Positions 7,618-16,105 are shown, counted from the first letter of the stretch. The stretch: 18,818 nucleotides of DNA from Propionibacteriaceae bacterium (GCA_009781325.1 WQYJ01000016.1:1-18818), one strand, 5' to 3'. The notes: a model not told the origin generated them from the sequence alone. Numbers and translations: made by a program.

Positions 7618-9294
7618 ATGTCAGACTTCCTGGATATCAACGATGCCACTGCGGCAGTACAGGATCCGAAAACCTCCGGCACGGATCTCGCAAACATCGC
7701 ACAATTCCATCCCAGTCTTCGTGCGAGTATCGCCGGACACCCTAATGCCTATATGTCACTGCTGCAGTGGCTAGGTCAGCTCGGTGATCCTGATGTGACC
7801 CGGGTTGTCGCAACCAGACTGACGGCGAATCTCGCTGCCGGTGGGCAGAAGACCGCGCCAGTCGCCACCCAGGATCCTCCTCTCCCCGGTACGCTGCCCG
7901 TCGGTGCTCATGACCCGATAGCGGACTTGCTTGCGCCTTCAAGGAAAGAACCTGAGAACCTGCCTGTGGTGCCGGTCCAACTTGCGGCACCCGTACGCCC
8001 GGTTCCGCCGCGTCCGCCGACCCGCCCGAAGGCATTTATTGCAGCGGTCAGTGCAGTAGCGGTCAGCCTCCTTGGTGCCTTCGTTATTGGAGGACTTGTC
8101 TTCTCACGGAACTACTATTACGAGGAAACCTGGGAGGACCCAATGCCAGCACCTCCTTGGTTCGAGCCTGGAGAACCACCCGCACCGGGTTGGTTCTTAG
8201 ATTTCGACAGGTACGGCAATGACAGGTTCGTGGATGTCGCACTTGTCGATCAGAGATTAGCCATTCTGGGGGCACGAGATTCAGAGAACTTCCACCTTCT
8301 CTATGAACTCAATGAAGACTATCTTTCGGGGTATTACTCCACCGAGGAGAAATACAACGTCATCATAGGCGATGGTAACGACATGTTCGTCGCTGCTGGA
8401 ACAGTCTTCAATGGCCAAACATGGGAAGCAGTTATCTCGGGATTGGGTGTGTGGGGAGACCAGCAATGGAGGCAAACCTACGGCGCGGATGTTCGTTTCA
8501 ACTCGCTGGCACCGGCAGTAGGCGGCGGTACGATTGCCCTCGGTTCCAAGTCCGGCAACGTCGTACTGACGAAAATCAGTAGTGATGGGGTTCCGCAGTG
8601 GTATAAGGATCCCTCTATCCCGTACACGAATCCGGTTCTTACCCAGGTTGCTGTAGCCCCGGATGGCAGCATCTATGCAGCCGGATCAGCGTCAACGGAT
8701 ACCTCGTCAACCCAGTCGATCATTGTGAAGTTCAGTGCAACTGGTGATTTTATGTGGGCCCATGACTTTGGAGATGCCGGGGTCAGTCTCTTCCACTCAG
8801 TGGCAACTGCGCCGAATGGGGATATCGTAGCCGTGGGTGAGTTCGCTGGAACGGAAGGTGACTCCACGGATGCTCTGATCATGAGAATCAATCCCGAGGG
8901 CAACGTGTTGTGGAGTAAGGCACTAGGCGGGGCCGGCTCGGAATCCTTCAGAGATGTCGCCGTGTACAGGAATGGTCAGATTGCTGTTGTGGGACAAACC
9001 TGGTCTAACGACGGAATCTTCGGGTCTCCGTACGTGAAGCCAGATATTCCGGCTCAGTACGCCCCCTCCGATGCTGTCGTGGCGATGCTTGCTCCCGATG
9101 GCGAAATCATGTGGACCAAGGTCTTGGGCGGAAGCCGCGAAGACGAATTGTCCAAATTGATCATCGCGCCCAATGGAGACATCTTCGCAGTGGGATACAC
9201 AGCCTCAACCGATGGAAATCTATGGCCGGCTGAGAGCCTCGATGACGGCATCATCCTTCGCTTTGATATGGATGGCAATATCATTTCAATCTAG
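7618..9294 (+). CDS. Propeller gene A: LRV_2-like domain, one membrane helix, extracellular seven-bladed beta-propeller
   Basis: A 558-residue protein of unknown function, first of the tandem family. Residues 1-65 are a short helical domain (DLANIAQFHPSLRASIAGHP, then WLGQLGDPDV) resembling the actinobacterial variant leucine-rich repeat domain (LRV_2, from memory). A Pro-rich linker follows to 138, with R/K just before the membrane helix at 139-162, which predicts N-in/C-out topology. After a Pro-rich stalk, blades of SBBP-like form (hydrophobic-xx-V, DG-I-VG, DG-W) recur seven times between about 200 and 558, for example FHSVATAPNGDIVAVGEF and FRDVAVYRNGQIAVVGQT. Unlike its relatives it has no cysteine. 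ATG 7618 has AAGGGG at a good distance. Gene B follows after 52 bp. A surface-exposed role is likely; the ligand is unknown. Confidence 0.85.
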   Translation: MSDFLDINDATAAVQDPKTSGTDLANIAQFHPSLRASIAGHPNAYMSLLQWLGQLGDPDVTRVVATRLTANLAAGGQKTAPVATQDPPLPGTLPVGAHDPIADLLAPSRKEPENLPVVPVQLAAPVRPVPPRPPTRPKAFIAAVSAVAVSLLGAFVIGGLVFSRNYYYEETWEDPMPAPPWFEPGEPPAPGWFLDFDRYGNDRFVDVALVDQRLAILGARDSENFHLLYELNEDYLSGYYSTEEKYNVIIGDGNDMFVAAGTVFNGQTWEAVISGLGVWGDQQWRQTYGADVRFNSLAPAVGGGTIALGSKSGNVVLTKISSDGVPQWYKDPSIPYTNPVLTQVAVAPDGSIYAAGSASTDTSSTQSIIVKFSATGDFMWAHDFGDAGVSLFHSVATAPNGDIVAVGEFAGTEGDSTDALIMRINPEGNVLWSKALGGAGSESFRDVAVYRNGQIAVVGQTWSNDGIFGSPYVKPDIPAQYAPSDAVVAMLAPDGEIMWTKVLGGSREDELSKLIIAPNGDIFAVGYTASTDGNLWPAESLDDGIILRFDMDGNIISI

Positions 9295-9346
9295 GGAAAG
9301 TACCTGATTCAGTGAGTGTACCCTTCGATGCCAGGAAAGAATAACA

Positions 9347-10762
9347 ATGAGTCGTCGTGATTCAGATCGAGTCAGTATCCCTCTACCTGAACTCAATTCT
9401 GTCAATACTGCACCAGACAGTTCACATGAGACCGCTGCCTTGAAGCCCCGTCGTTGGCAGGTGGTTACCGCCATAGTTGTGGTCATCGCCGTTATCACGG
9501 CGGGATGGATTGGGACTCATCAGCCAGGTACACCCCAAGAGTCTCCATCCTATCGCGATGATTACTGGAATTTGTCGTTCTGTGGTAGCTCCGATGACGT
9601 TTTCACTGGGGTTGCCATCGACCAAAGCAGAAAAATCCTTGCCATTGGGGGTACATATTCACCAGACTTCATGGTTTCGAGACAGCATTCAGGAATGGGT
9701 CCATGGGCTACGCTTGTCGTTCTTGATAGGGTCGGAGGTCTCCTATCATCGTGGGCTAGCGATCAGCACCAGTACACCAGCATTGTCCAATCTTGGGACG
9801 GAACCATGATCGTAGCCGGGGCAGTCTTAGCCCACGATGGGAGTTGGGAACCCTACATTGCTCCTCTAAGTGCCAGCGGTGAACCCTTGGAAGGCGGCTA
9901 CTATGTTGAGTCCGGTCGAGGACTTGTCGCCTATACAGCGCTCACACGAGGCCCGGCGCAAGGAACGCTGGCTCTGGCGCCCAAGGTAACCAGTGAAGGG
10001 GTGTCTGAAGGATTCGTTCTGGACTTTTATACCCTTGGGGGGGACTTGATTTGGTCCAAGAAGTTCCCCAGCTATGGGGTAAGTGAATGGTCCATGACTA
10101 CCCTTGATGATGGGACCATCTTCGTCGTCGGGACTGCGCCAGAGCATGGATGGGCCGGTGATGATGAGAAAGTCCTGGACTCTGACGGCAATGCCTGGGT
10201 GCTCAAGATCAGCCCCGATGGTGAACTCCTCTGGGCGAGAGCACTCCCAGGACAAGCAGATTTCAGCATTACAGGAGTTATTCCATCCGATTTAGGCGGG
10301 GTGTTCATCGCCGGCACTGTTAGTGGTGAAGATCCTGGGTTTCCAACCATTGGTGTCCTAGCAGGATTCTTAGCTGAAGTAGACTCCTCGGGAACCATTG
10401 TGTGGGCTAGCGTATACGGAGGGAGCGGCTTAGACATTTTCACGGACCTGACGCGTACCACGGACGGGAACTTGGTTGTTTCTGGTGCGACAACATCGTT
10501 TGATGGACACTTTGCAATTCCGTACCCCACGGGCGTACCTCATCCAGAGCCCTATGGTGCCAGTCTCATTGCGAAGTTCAGCGTCGACGGAACTTTATTG
10601 TGGTCGCAGATCGAAGGTGGACCCGAACCGGATATGCTCTATGCCCTGGAACCCACCCCCCTGGGCGGCATCATCGCCGTGGGTAGCAGGCAAGAGACAA
10701 TAGGCGATGACAGCTTGTGTGCTCCCCCCAATGTCCTCATCATAAATCTCCCACCTCAATAG
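9347..10762 (+). CDS. Propeller gene B: membrane-anchored seven-bladed beta-propeller without LRV domain
   Basis: A 471-residue paralogue of gene A. The short N-terminal cytoplasmic part (1-36, ending KPRRW) has no LRV-like domain. One membrane helix is at 38-55, then a short stalk and seven blades, for example VFTGVAIDQSRKILAIGG and FTDLTRTTDGNLVVSGAT. Only two cysteines occur: Cys79 (SFCGSS), just before blade 1, and Cys458 (DSLCAPP), in the last blade. They are placed to join the first and last blades by a disulfide outside the cell. ATG 9347 has AGGAAAG (9333-9339). The 52-bp gap from gene A has no terminator, so A and B are probably co-transcribed. It lacks the leader module found before C, D and E. 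Confidence 0.83.
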   Translation: MSRRDSDRVSIPLPELNSVNTAPDSSHETAALKPRRWQVVTAIVVVIAVITAGWIGTHQPGTPQESPSYRDDYWNLSFCGSSDDVFTGVAIDQSRKILAIGGTYSPDFMVSRQHSGMGPWATLVVLDRVGGLLSSWASDQHQYTSIVQSWDGTMIVAGAVLAHDGSWEPYIAPLSASGEPLEGGYYVESGRGLVAYTALTRGPAQGTLALAPKVTSEGVSEGFVLDFYTLGGDLIWSKKFPSYGVSEWSMTTLDDGTIFVVGTAPEHGWAGDDEKVLDSDGNAWVLKISPDGELLWARALPGQADFSITGVIPSDLGGVFIAGTVSGEDPGFPTIGVLAGFLAEVDSSGTIVWASVYGGSGLDIFTDLTRTTDGNLVVSGATTSFDGHFAIPYPTGVPHPEPYGASLIAKFSVDGTLLWSQIEGGPEPDMLYALEPTPLGGIIAVGSRQETIGDDSLCAPPNVLIINLPPQ

Positions 10763-10777
10763 TTCCGATAGGTGCCT

Positions 10778-10793
10778 AGAGGGCTCCCTCTTT
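10778..10793 (+). terminator. Weak terminator-like hairpin after gene B
   Basis: AGAGG-GCTC-CCTCT followed by TT is a 5-bp stem 16 bp past the gene B stop. The stem and T run are short, so it may only be partly effective. Confidence 0.3.
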
Positions 10794-10830
10794 ACTGTCA
10801 ACGCCAGCATCATGAACTGTTCACTTAAAC

Positions 10831-10944
10831 GCCTGAGAAACAACGAAGAAACCCCTGCAAGTTTGGTAAGAAAGCAGGTTTTCCGTCCAAGGCAGTGATG
10901 GGGTGCTGGCAGAATTGATCCTGCGATGCCGAAAGGAACCAACG
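10831..10944 (+). promoter_or_regulatory. Conserved leader module before gene C
   Basis: Starts with GCCTGAGAAACAACGAAGAA, shared exactly with the leaders of D and E. A hairpin CCTGC (10854-10858) / GCAGG (10874-10878) runs into TTTT. An imperfect palindrome GCAGAATTGATCCTGC (10909-10924) follows, then GATGCCGAAAGGAAC and the start codon. The first ~80 bases are nearly identical to the leader of E. Compared with D and E it lacks ~38 bp between two GAAAGGAAC copies. Possible roles are operator, attenuator or terminator of the gene upstream. Confidence 0.65.
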
Positions 10945-12366
10945 ATGGACCTCACTGATTTCATGCCAGCTTCTGCGCCATTTCCAGGTCCAAGCCAGCA
11001 ACCTCCGCCGGCCAAGAAGGCACCTACTCGGCTTGTTGTGATCATCCTTCTCGTGGTGGCGTTGTTAGCTGCTGGTGTGGCGTATGTTTTTGGATTGCTC
11101 CCTTGGGGCGGATCCAAACAGGAAAGAGAACCAATCCCGATACTCAGTACGACCCCGAGCCCGACGGAGTCGGCATTGCCCTTTACAGGGTGGGTGAAAA
11201 CACTGTGTAGCTCTGCTGGTGGATTTGGTGATGTTGCGGTGAGACCCGATGGCGTCATCGTTGCGGTGGGAACCATAAACTCCAGTGATTATGACCCGCC
11301 GGATGCAGAAGAGTATGGTCCCGGCATCCCACGTGGAGTTGTGGCTTTCTACGCTCCCGATGGTGAACTGCTGGATCTCATCGTTGCTCCTGGTCACAAA
11401 TACACGGCTGTTGAAGTTAGCCCGAATGGTGAGGTGGTAGTGGTCGGCGCAACGAAATACCGCGAAACGACGACAAACAACGGCTCAATTGCGATGAAAT
11501 TTGCTGCCGATGGCACCCAACTTTGGACTGTGTCGGATTTTGACCAGTGGGACCTCTTCACATACGGGTTCACTGGTGTCTCCATCGAAGAGTCTGGCAA
11601 CATCACTGTCATAGGTCTCTATGCTGGTGATCATATAGATGACGGGAACTACTTCATCGCAAGAATCAGCGAGAACGGTACGCCTGGCTGGTTCCGAAGT
11701 GCCGGTAACTTGGATCGATACTCGGATGTGAAGACAATGCCCGACAACAATATCGTCGTCCTTGGTTCTTCCTATGAGAACAAAGAAAATCGTGATCAAT
11801 CCGGTATCGTCATGGCAGTGTCACTCAACACTGAGGGTGAACTCCTTTGGTACCAGGCATACACTGATGGCGGTTCGAACCCATTCTACGGGGACTTCAC
11901 AAATGCCGCCATTACTCCTGATGGCATTCTTGTCGTGGGATATGTTGACGCACCTAACCCTGTTGGTCCAGATGATGAAACGAATGCGGTCATCGCCCTT
12001 CTCACTATGTCGGGCACATTGGAGTGGTGGCAATCATATGGCGGCAATGGGCGAGATGCTTTTTATGGCATCACTGTTCTCCCCAGTTCTCGAATAGTCA
12101 CTGTCGGTATGACGTACTCCTCGGATGGCGATTTTTCATCGTCGAATAATGTGGATCATGGGCCTGACGGTTTCGTAGCGAACATGAACCAATATGGCTT
12201 TATCGAGTCGGCGCAGGTGTACGGCGGCAGCAGCTACGATACTCTAGCCCGCGTCGCCTCAACCTCGACGGGAATCGTCGTTGTCGGGCTCAACTCTTCA
12301 TCTGACGGTAATCTTCCCCCGACTTGCGGAGGTGCAGATGCCCTCATCTTGCACATCGAACTGTAG
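10945..12366 (+). CDS. Propeller gene C: membrane-anchored seven-bladed beta-propeller, LRV domain deleted
   Basis: A 473-residue paralogue. It keeps the first ten residues of the LRV-bearing proteins in form (MDLTDFMPAS against MDLTDFTTAS in D), then jumps straight to a Pro-rich linker and the membrane helix at 29-52, so the LRV domain appears to have been deleted. KK and R before the helix predict N-in. A Ser/Thr/Pro stalk (65-80) leads to seven blades. Cys88 (TLCSSA) and Cys461 (PPTCGG) are its only cysteines. The last blade has the family signature SDGNLPPTCGGADALI. ATG 10945 is chosen because of family homology and AAAGGAA at 10932-10938; the upstream ATG at 10926 is out of frame here. 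An in-frame ATG at 10903 exists but has no support. Confidence 0.83.
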   Translation: MDLTDFMPASAPFPGPSQQPPPAKKAPTRLVVIILLVVALLAAGVAYVFGLLPWGGSKQEREPIPILSTTPSPTESALPFTGWVKTLCSSAGGFGDVAVRPDGVIVAVGTINSSDYDPPDAEEYGPGIPRGVVAFYAPDGELLDLIVAPGHKYTAVEVSPNGEVVVVGATKYRETTTNNGSIAMKFAADGTQLWTVSDFDQWDLFTYGFTGVSIEESGNITVIGLYAGDHIDDGNYFIARISENGTPGWFRSAGNLDRYSDVKTMPDNNIVVLGSSYENKENRDQSGIVMAVSLNTEGELLWYQAYTDGGSNPFYGDFTNAAITPDGILVVGYVDAPNPVGPDDETNAVIALLTMSGTLEWWQSYGGNGRDAFYGITVLPSSRIVTVGMTYSSDGDFSSSNNVDHGPDGFVANMNQYGFIESAQVYGGSSYDTLARVASTSTGIVVVGLNSSSDGNLPPTCGGADALILHIEL

Positions 12367-12410
12367 CAGCACTGCAGCCAGCCGTTCGCCCACTGAACTC
12401 TCCGAAGGGC

Positions 12411-12561
12411 GCCTGAGAAACAACGAAGAAGCTACTTACTTGTTTTGTGAAAACCAAGTATTCGTCAGAATCACCTGGCAGGCGCTGGCAGAATTGATTC
12501 TGCGATGCCGAAAGGAACACAGGAGTTTGTTCAGTCACCGTCTCAGGGGAAGGAGTCCTTG
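12411..12561 (+). promoter_or_regulatory. Conserved leader module before gene D, with a different hairpin
   Basis: Begins with the same 20 bases, GCCTGAGAAACAACGAAGAA, as the leaders of C and E. It then has an unrelated hairpin at the same place: TACTTG (12437-12442), TTTT, loop GTG, AAAA, then CAAGTA (12455-12460). The perfect palindrome GCAGAATTGATTCTGC is at 12488-12503, inside a wider GGC...GCC palindrome. GATGCCGAAAGGAACACAGGAG follows. The true ribosome site AGGAG is at 12551-12555. Confidence 0.65.
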
Positions 12562-14292
12562 ATGGACCTCACTGATTTCACAACTGCTTCGCAGCTTGTT
12601 GGGAGCATGTCGACTTCGGCCTCTGATTTGATGAGGATTGCGCAGTATCACCCGAGCTTGCACCGACTGGTTGCTAACCACCCCAACACAGACTCTTCTA
12701 CCTTAGAGTGGTTGAGAAACATCGGTGATGCGGAACTGAGCAAGATCTCTGTTGATCAGCAAGGAGCGGTGCTGCCTCCTGAAGAGCAATTCCCTCAAGG
12801 GATGCCAGAGTTCGTTGAGTACGGCGCCCCCCTGCCGTTTGATTCTCCAATTGGGGAGCCTGTATCTGGCTCTGTTGGCTCTGAGGTGACCACTGCAAGC
12901 CCATCATCGATGCCAGGAGCTTCCCTGCTACCGGTGAACTCTTCCTCACAACCCCGCAAGCCATCCAGTTGGGCAAAAACGATTCTTATCATTGTTGTGA
13001 GTCTGGCAATCCTCTTGGGTGCTTGGGTAGCAGTAATCCTTATCGCTATCGCCCCCATCCTCACCACCTCGATTGATCCCCACCCTTCACATCATGTCCC
13101 TCAGCCCACAGTTTATCCAACCAGTGAGTCGGCTGAAGACTGGGTAGATACCCTCTGCGGCAGTAGTTCTGAGATGTTCTACGATGCAGCAGTGTCAGGC
13201 AGCAGCACCATCATTGTCGTGGGGGATACTCACTCCAACGATTTCGATTTTGACGACCTCGATGTACAGGGTGAAATCAATGGAATCATTGCTGTCTATG
13301 ATTCTCAAGGAGAGCGCCTCGGGCTCACCGTCTTTCCCAATCTCGGCTTCTCAGCAGTAGCGACTGGGCTAGATGGAAATGTCTTCGTTGTTGGTGACAC
13401 GAGGGACAATTATCAGAGGATACCGCTCCTCATGAAGGTGGATAGTACGGGTGAGGTCATCTGGACCGACACGAGATTCACCAAGTGGGATGAGCGTTTA
13501 CTAGGCTTTACTCATCTTGCGATTGATAAGTTTGGACGCATCAACGTAGTGGGGTTTCTACGCACTAATCCACCAGACCCTTCCTATTTCATTGCCCAAC
13601 TAGATGAAAATGGATCTCCACGTTGGCTCTTTCCACTTGACAAGGACGATAGCATTTATGAGATCACGACAACGGAGACCGGTAGCGTCTTTGCCGTTGG
13701 AACCACAAGATCGGAGCATGACGATGGCAGGCTTTACCCCGATGCATTAGCTATCATGCTTTCTCCAGAAGGGGTGTTGGAGTGGAGAAAGACATACACC
13801 GTGATGGATTTCACTGCCTTTGAGGCGGTAACCGCAACCGATGAGGGCTTCATCGTTGTGGGCGAGTCGGGACCGCGAGATGATGTTTCTCGCCCCGACG
13901 TCACGCATGCTCTGGTTGCATCAATCGACAAGTCGGGTGATCTGGTCTGGTCTAGCACATTTGGAGGATCCGCTCGGGACATCCTCATAGACGTCGCAGT
14001 AATCAAGGATCAGATTTTCGCAGTAGCATTTTCATTTTCGAATGATGGTGTTCTATCATCCCGCGAGGCTTCAGAAGTAAGGCCGGAAAGTGCTTCCGTG
14101 GTACAAATCAGTAAGGAAGGAAGCCTAGATCAAGTGACCTTCTATGGGGGATCGGGTAATGACTTGCTGTCGGGGATCACCTCATACTCAACATCATTAA
14201 TTGTTGTGGGTATGACTAGCTCCACCGATGGCAACCTCCCGCCAAGCTGCGGGTCATCCGATGCCGCCATCATCTACACGACAATCGGTTAA
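12562..14292 (+). CDS. Propeller gene D: LRV_2-like domain, membrane helix, seven-bladed beta-propeller
   Basis: A 576-residue protein with the full architecture. The LRV-like domain is at 1-65 (DLMRIAQYHPSLHRLVANHP, WLRNIGDAELSKI). A long Pro/Ser linker runs to ~138, the membrane helix is at 140-168 after PRKPSSWAK, and a His/Pro/Ser stalk runs to 192. Seven blades follow, for example FSAVATGLDGNVFVVGDT and FEAVTATDEGFIVVGESG. Cys199 (TLCGSS) and Cys563 (PPSCGSS) are the only cysteines. The last blade reads STDGNLPPSCGSSDAAII. ATG 12562 is preferred, with AGGAG six bases upstream. An in-frame ATG at 12505 would add MPKGTQEF..., but that sequence is part of the non-coding leader and is out of frame in C. 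The N-terminal domain is most like those of E and F. Confidence 0.85.
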   Translation: MDLTDFTTASQLVGSMSTSASDLMRIAQYHPSLHRLVANHPNTDSSTLEWLRNIGDAELSKISVDQQGAVLPPEEQFPQGMPEFVEYGAPLPFDSPIGEPVSGSVGSEVTTASPSSMPGASLLPVNSSSQPRKPSSWAKTILIIVVSLAILLGAWVAVILIAIAPILTTSIDPHPSHHVPQPTVYPTSESAEDWVDTLCGSSSEMFYDAAVSGSSTIIVVGDTHSNDFDFDDLDVQGEINGIIAVYDSQGERLGLTVFPNLGFSAVATGLDGNVFVVGDTRDNYQRIPLLMKVDSTGEVIWTDTRFTKWDERLLGFTHLAIDKFGRINVVGFLRTNPPDPSYFIAQLDENGSPRWLFPLDKDDSIYEITTTETGSVFAVGTTRSEHDDGRLYPDALAIMLSPEGVLEWRKTYTVMDFTAFEAVTATDEGFIVVGESGPRDDVSRPDVTHALVASIDKSGDLVWSSTFGGSARDILIDVAVIKDQIFAVAFSFSNDGVLSSREASEVRPESASVVQISKEGSLDQVTFYGGSGNDLLSGITSYSTSLIVVGMTSSTDGNLPPSCGSSDAAIIYTTIG

Positions 14293-14310
14293 CTCGCCGC
14301 CGTCACGAGC

Positions 14311-14462
14311 GCCTGAGAAACAACGAAGAAACCCCTGCAAGTTTGGTAAGAAAGCAGGTTTTCAGTCCAAGTCAGTGATGCGGCGCTGGAAGAATTGATT
14401 CTGCGATGCCGAAAGGAACACAGGAGTTTTACTGCGTCACCGTCCTAGGAAAGGAACCAACG
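14311..14462 (+). promoter_or_regulatory. Conserved leader module before gene E
   Basis: Nearly base-for-base identical to the gene C leader over the first ~80 bases, including the CCTGC/GCAGG hairpin running into TTTT. It then keeps the palindrome region (14389-14404, GAAGAATTGATTCTGC, one arm mutated) and the GATGCCGAAAGGAACACAGGAG stretch shared with D. Two GAAAGGAAC copies lie 38 bp apart (14411 and 14449); the second serves as ribosome site. Confidence 0.65.
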
Positions 14463-16100
14463 ATGGACCTCACTGATTTCACGATAGCTTCTCGATTAGT
14501 TGGAGAGATGTCAACATCCACTGCGGATCTGACCAGAATCGCGCAGTACCACGCTAGCTTGCGAAGCCTGGTAGCTACACATCCGCAGGCTGATCTCGCG
14601 CTGTTGAACTGGCTGGATGCTCTGGGCGATCCCGGGTTGTCTGCAATCGTCGCAGACAGAAAAGCAGAGCTCCGCGCAGCCGAACCTGTCTCGATGCCGC
14701 CACAGGAAGCTTCCGAACTACTGTCCACCCTCGGGCCTGTCACCACCCCTACCGCAGACCCGAAAAAGAAGTCCATGATCGGACTTGTGGTCCTCGTGGT
14801 CGTACTTGTCCTCGCATTGGTCGCTGCCGGTTTCTTCGTGTTCTCAGACTGGTTCTCACAGGGTGAGACCCCATCTACTCCATCTCCCTCGCCGACGGCC
14901 AGTACGATACCAACCCCGTATCCAACTGAAAACCCCGAACCAGGTTGGATTCGATCCCTCTGCGGCAGTGATTGGGACATTTTCAAAGACGTTGCTGTTG
15001 CAGGTAATGGCAGCATCGTGGCGATTGGTTTGTCGTACTCATCTGACTACGACTTCTCTAGTCTCAGTGATACAGGTGACCGAAATGGCATTGCCGTTGT
15101 TTACGATTCACAGGGCGAGTTTGTGTCTATGGGTTTTGCCGACTCTGATCGATACCATGCTGTGGCAAGCGGAGCAGATGGAACAATCGTCATCGTTGGA
15201 GAATCGTTGAATGACGCAGGAGACCATGTTCCGTCCATCACCAAATATGACCAATACGCTAGCTCAATATTGTGGACGAGAGTTGAGTTTGAAGGCTGGG
15301 AGGGTGAACTGCAGTATCTCGACGCTGTCGCTGTCGACGAACGCGGATTCATTACTGTATTGGGGTTCAATAATTCTTATCATCGGTTCATCGCCCAAGT
15401 TGATCCAGATGGCAACCCGCAGTGGTTCAAGCAAATCGACACCAAAGGCCCAGCGGATCGAATCCTCACAACCAAGTGGAATGACATTGTCCTGGTTGGT
15501 TCCATCGATTGGGATCCTGAGCCTGGTCAGTACTCTTCAGCCGCATTGGTGACCATGTTTAATCCCGATGGTGATGAATTGTGGGAGAAAACATATGCGG
15601 AGTACGGCTTTGAAGCCTTCACCGGAATCACCGCAAGCCGCAATGGCTTCATTGTCTACGGTTACCATGTCACCAGAGACAGTCAAACCCCGCTCCACTT
15701 CTGGAAGCCATATCTGGTAGAAATTGATGCATCAGGTGAGGTTCTATGGACAAAGCAGTATGACTGGGACGGCGGAGCCGGGTCAATGCTGTTCAATGAC
15801 GTGACTGTGACCTCTGATGGCCGAATCATCGCTGTTGGGTGGGCCGAGGCAGATGAGGGCGAGTTCCGTACCTGGAACGAAGACCTGAACTTCCCCATCG
15901 ACGCGATCGTCGCCCAGTTCAGTTCCGCCGGAGAACTAGAGAAAACCACGGTCTACGGCGGTCATAGTGATGACCAGTTCTACGGAGTTGTATCCATTTC
16001 ATCAGGAGTGATTGCCGTGGGAAGCACCCTGTCAGGAGACGGAAACCTGCCGCCAACCTGCGGATCAGCAGACCCAGTCATCATTTCTATCGAACTATAG
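14463..16100 (+). CDS. Propeller gene E: LRV_2-like domain, membrane helix, seven-bladed beta-propeller
   Basis: A 545-residue full-architecture paralogue. The LRV-like domain is at 1-66 (DLTRIAQYHASLRSLVATHP, WLDALGDPGLSAI), followed by a linker with DPKKK at 99-103. The membrane helix is at 105-127, predicted N-in. A Ser/Thr/Pro stalk (about 135-160) is a likely cell-wall-spanning segment. Seven blades follow, for example YHAVASGADGTIVIVGES and FNDVTVTSDGRIIAVGWA. Cys167 (SLCGSD) and Cys533 (PPTCGSAD) are the only cysteines. ATG 14463 has AGGAAAGGAA just upstream; the in-frame ATG at 14406 lies in the leader and is rejected. The stop codon is five bases from the start of F, so E and F are translationally coupled or F is a passenger. 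Confidence 0.85.
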   Translation: MDLTDFTIASRLVGEMSTSTADLTRIAQYHASLRSLVATHPQADLALLNWLDALGDPGLSAIVADRKAELRAAEPVSMPPQEASELLSTLGPVTTPTADPKKKSMIGLVVLVVVLVLALVAAGFFVFSDWFSQGETPSTPSPSPTASTIPTPYPTENPEPGWIRSLCGSDWDIFKDVAVAGNGSIVAIGLSYSSDYDFSSLSDTGDRNGIAVVYDSQGEFVSMGFADSDRYHAVASGADGTIVIVGESLNDAGDHVPSITKYDQYASSILWTRVEFEGWEGELQYLDAVAVDERGFITVLGFNNSYHRFIAQVDPDGNPQWFKQIDTKGPADRILTTKWNDIVLVGSIDWDPEPGQYSSAALVTMFNPDGDELWEKTYAEYGFEAFTGITASRNGFIVYGYHVTRDSQTPLHFWKPYLVEIDASGEVLWTKQYDWDGGAGSMLFNDVTVTSDGRIIAVGWAEADEGEFRTWNEDLNFPIDAIVAQFSSAGELEKTTVYGGHSDDQFYGVVSISSGVIAVGSTLSGDGNLPPTCGSADPVIISIEL

Positions 16101-16105
16101 TGACC

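Noticed and set aside
12505..12561. Longer N-terminus MPKGTQEF... for D (and 14406-14462 for E)
   Set aside because: No Shine-Dalgarno, the sequence belongs to the shared leader, and the matching ATG in C is out of frame with its protein. The MDLTDF start has a proper ribosome site in all three.
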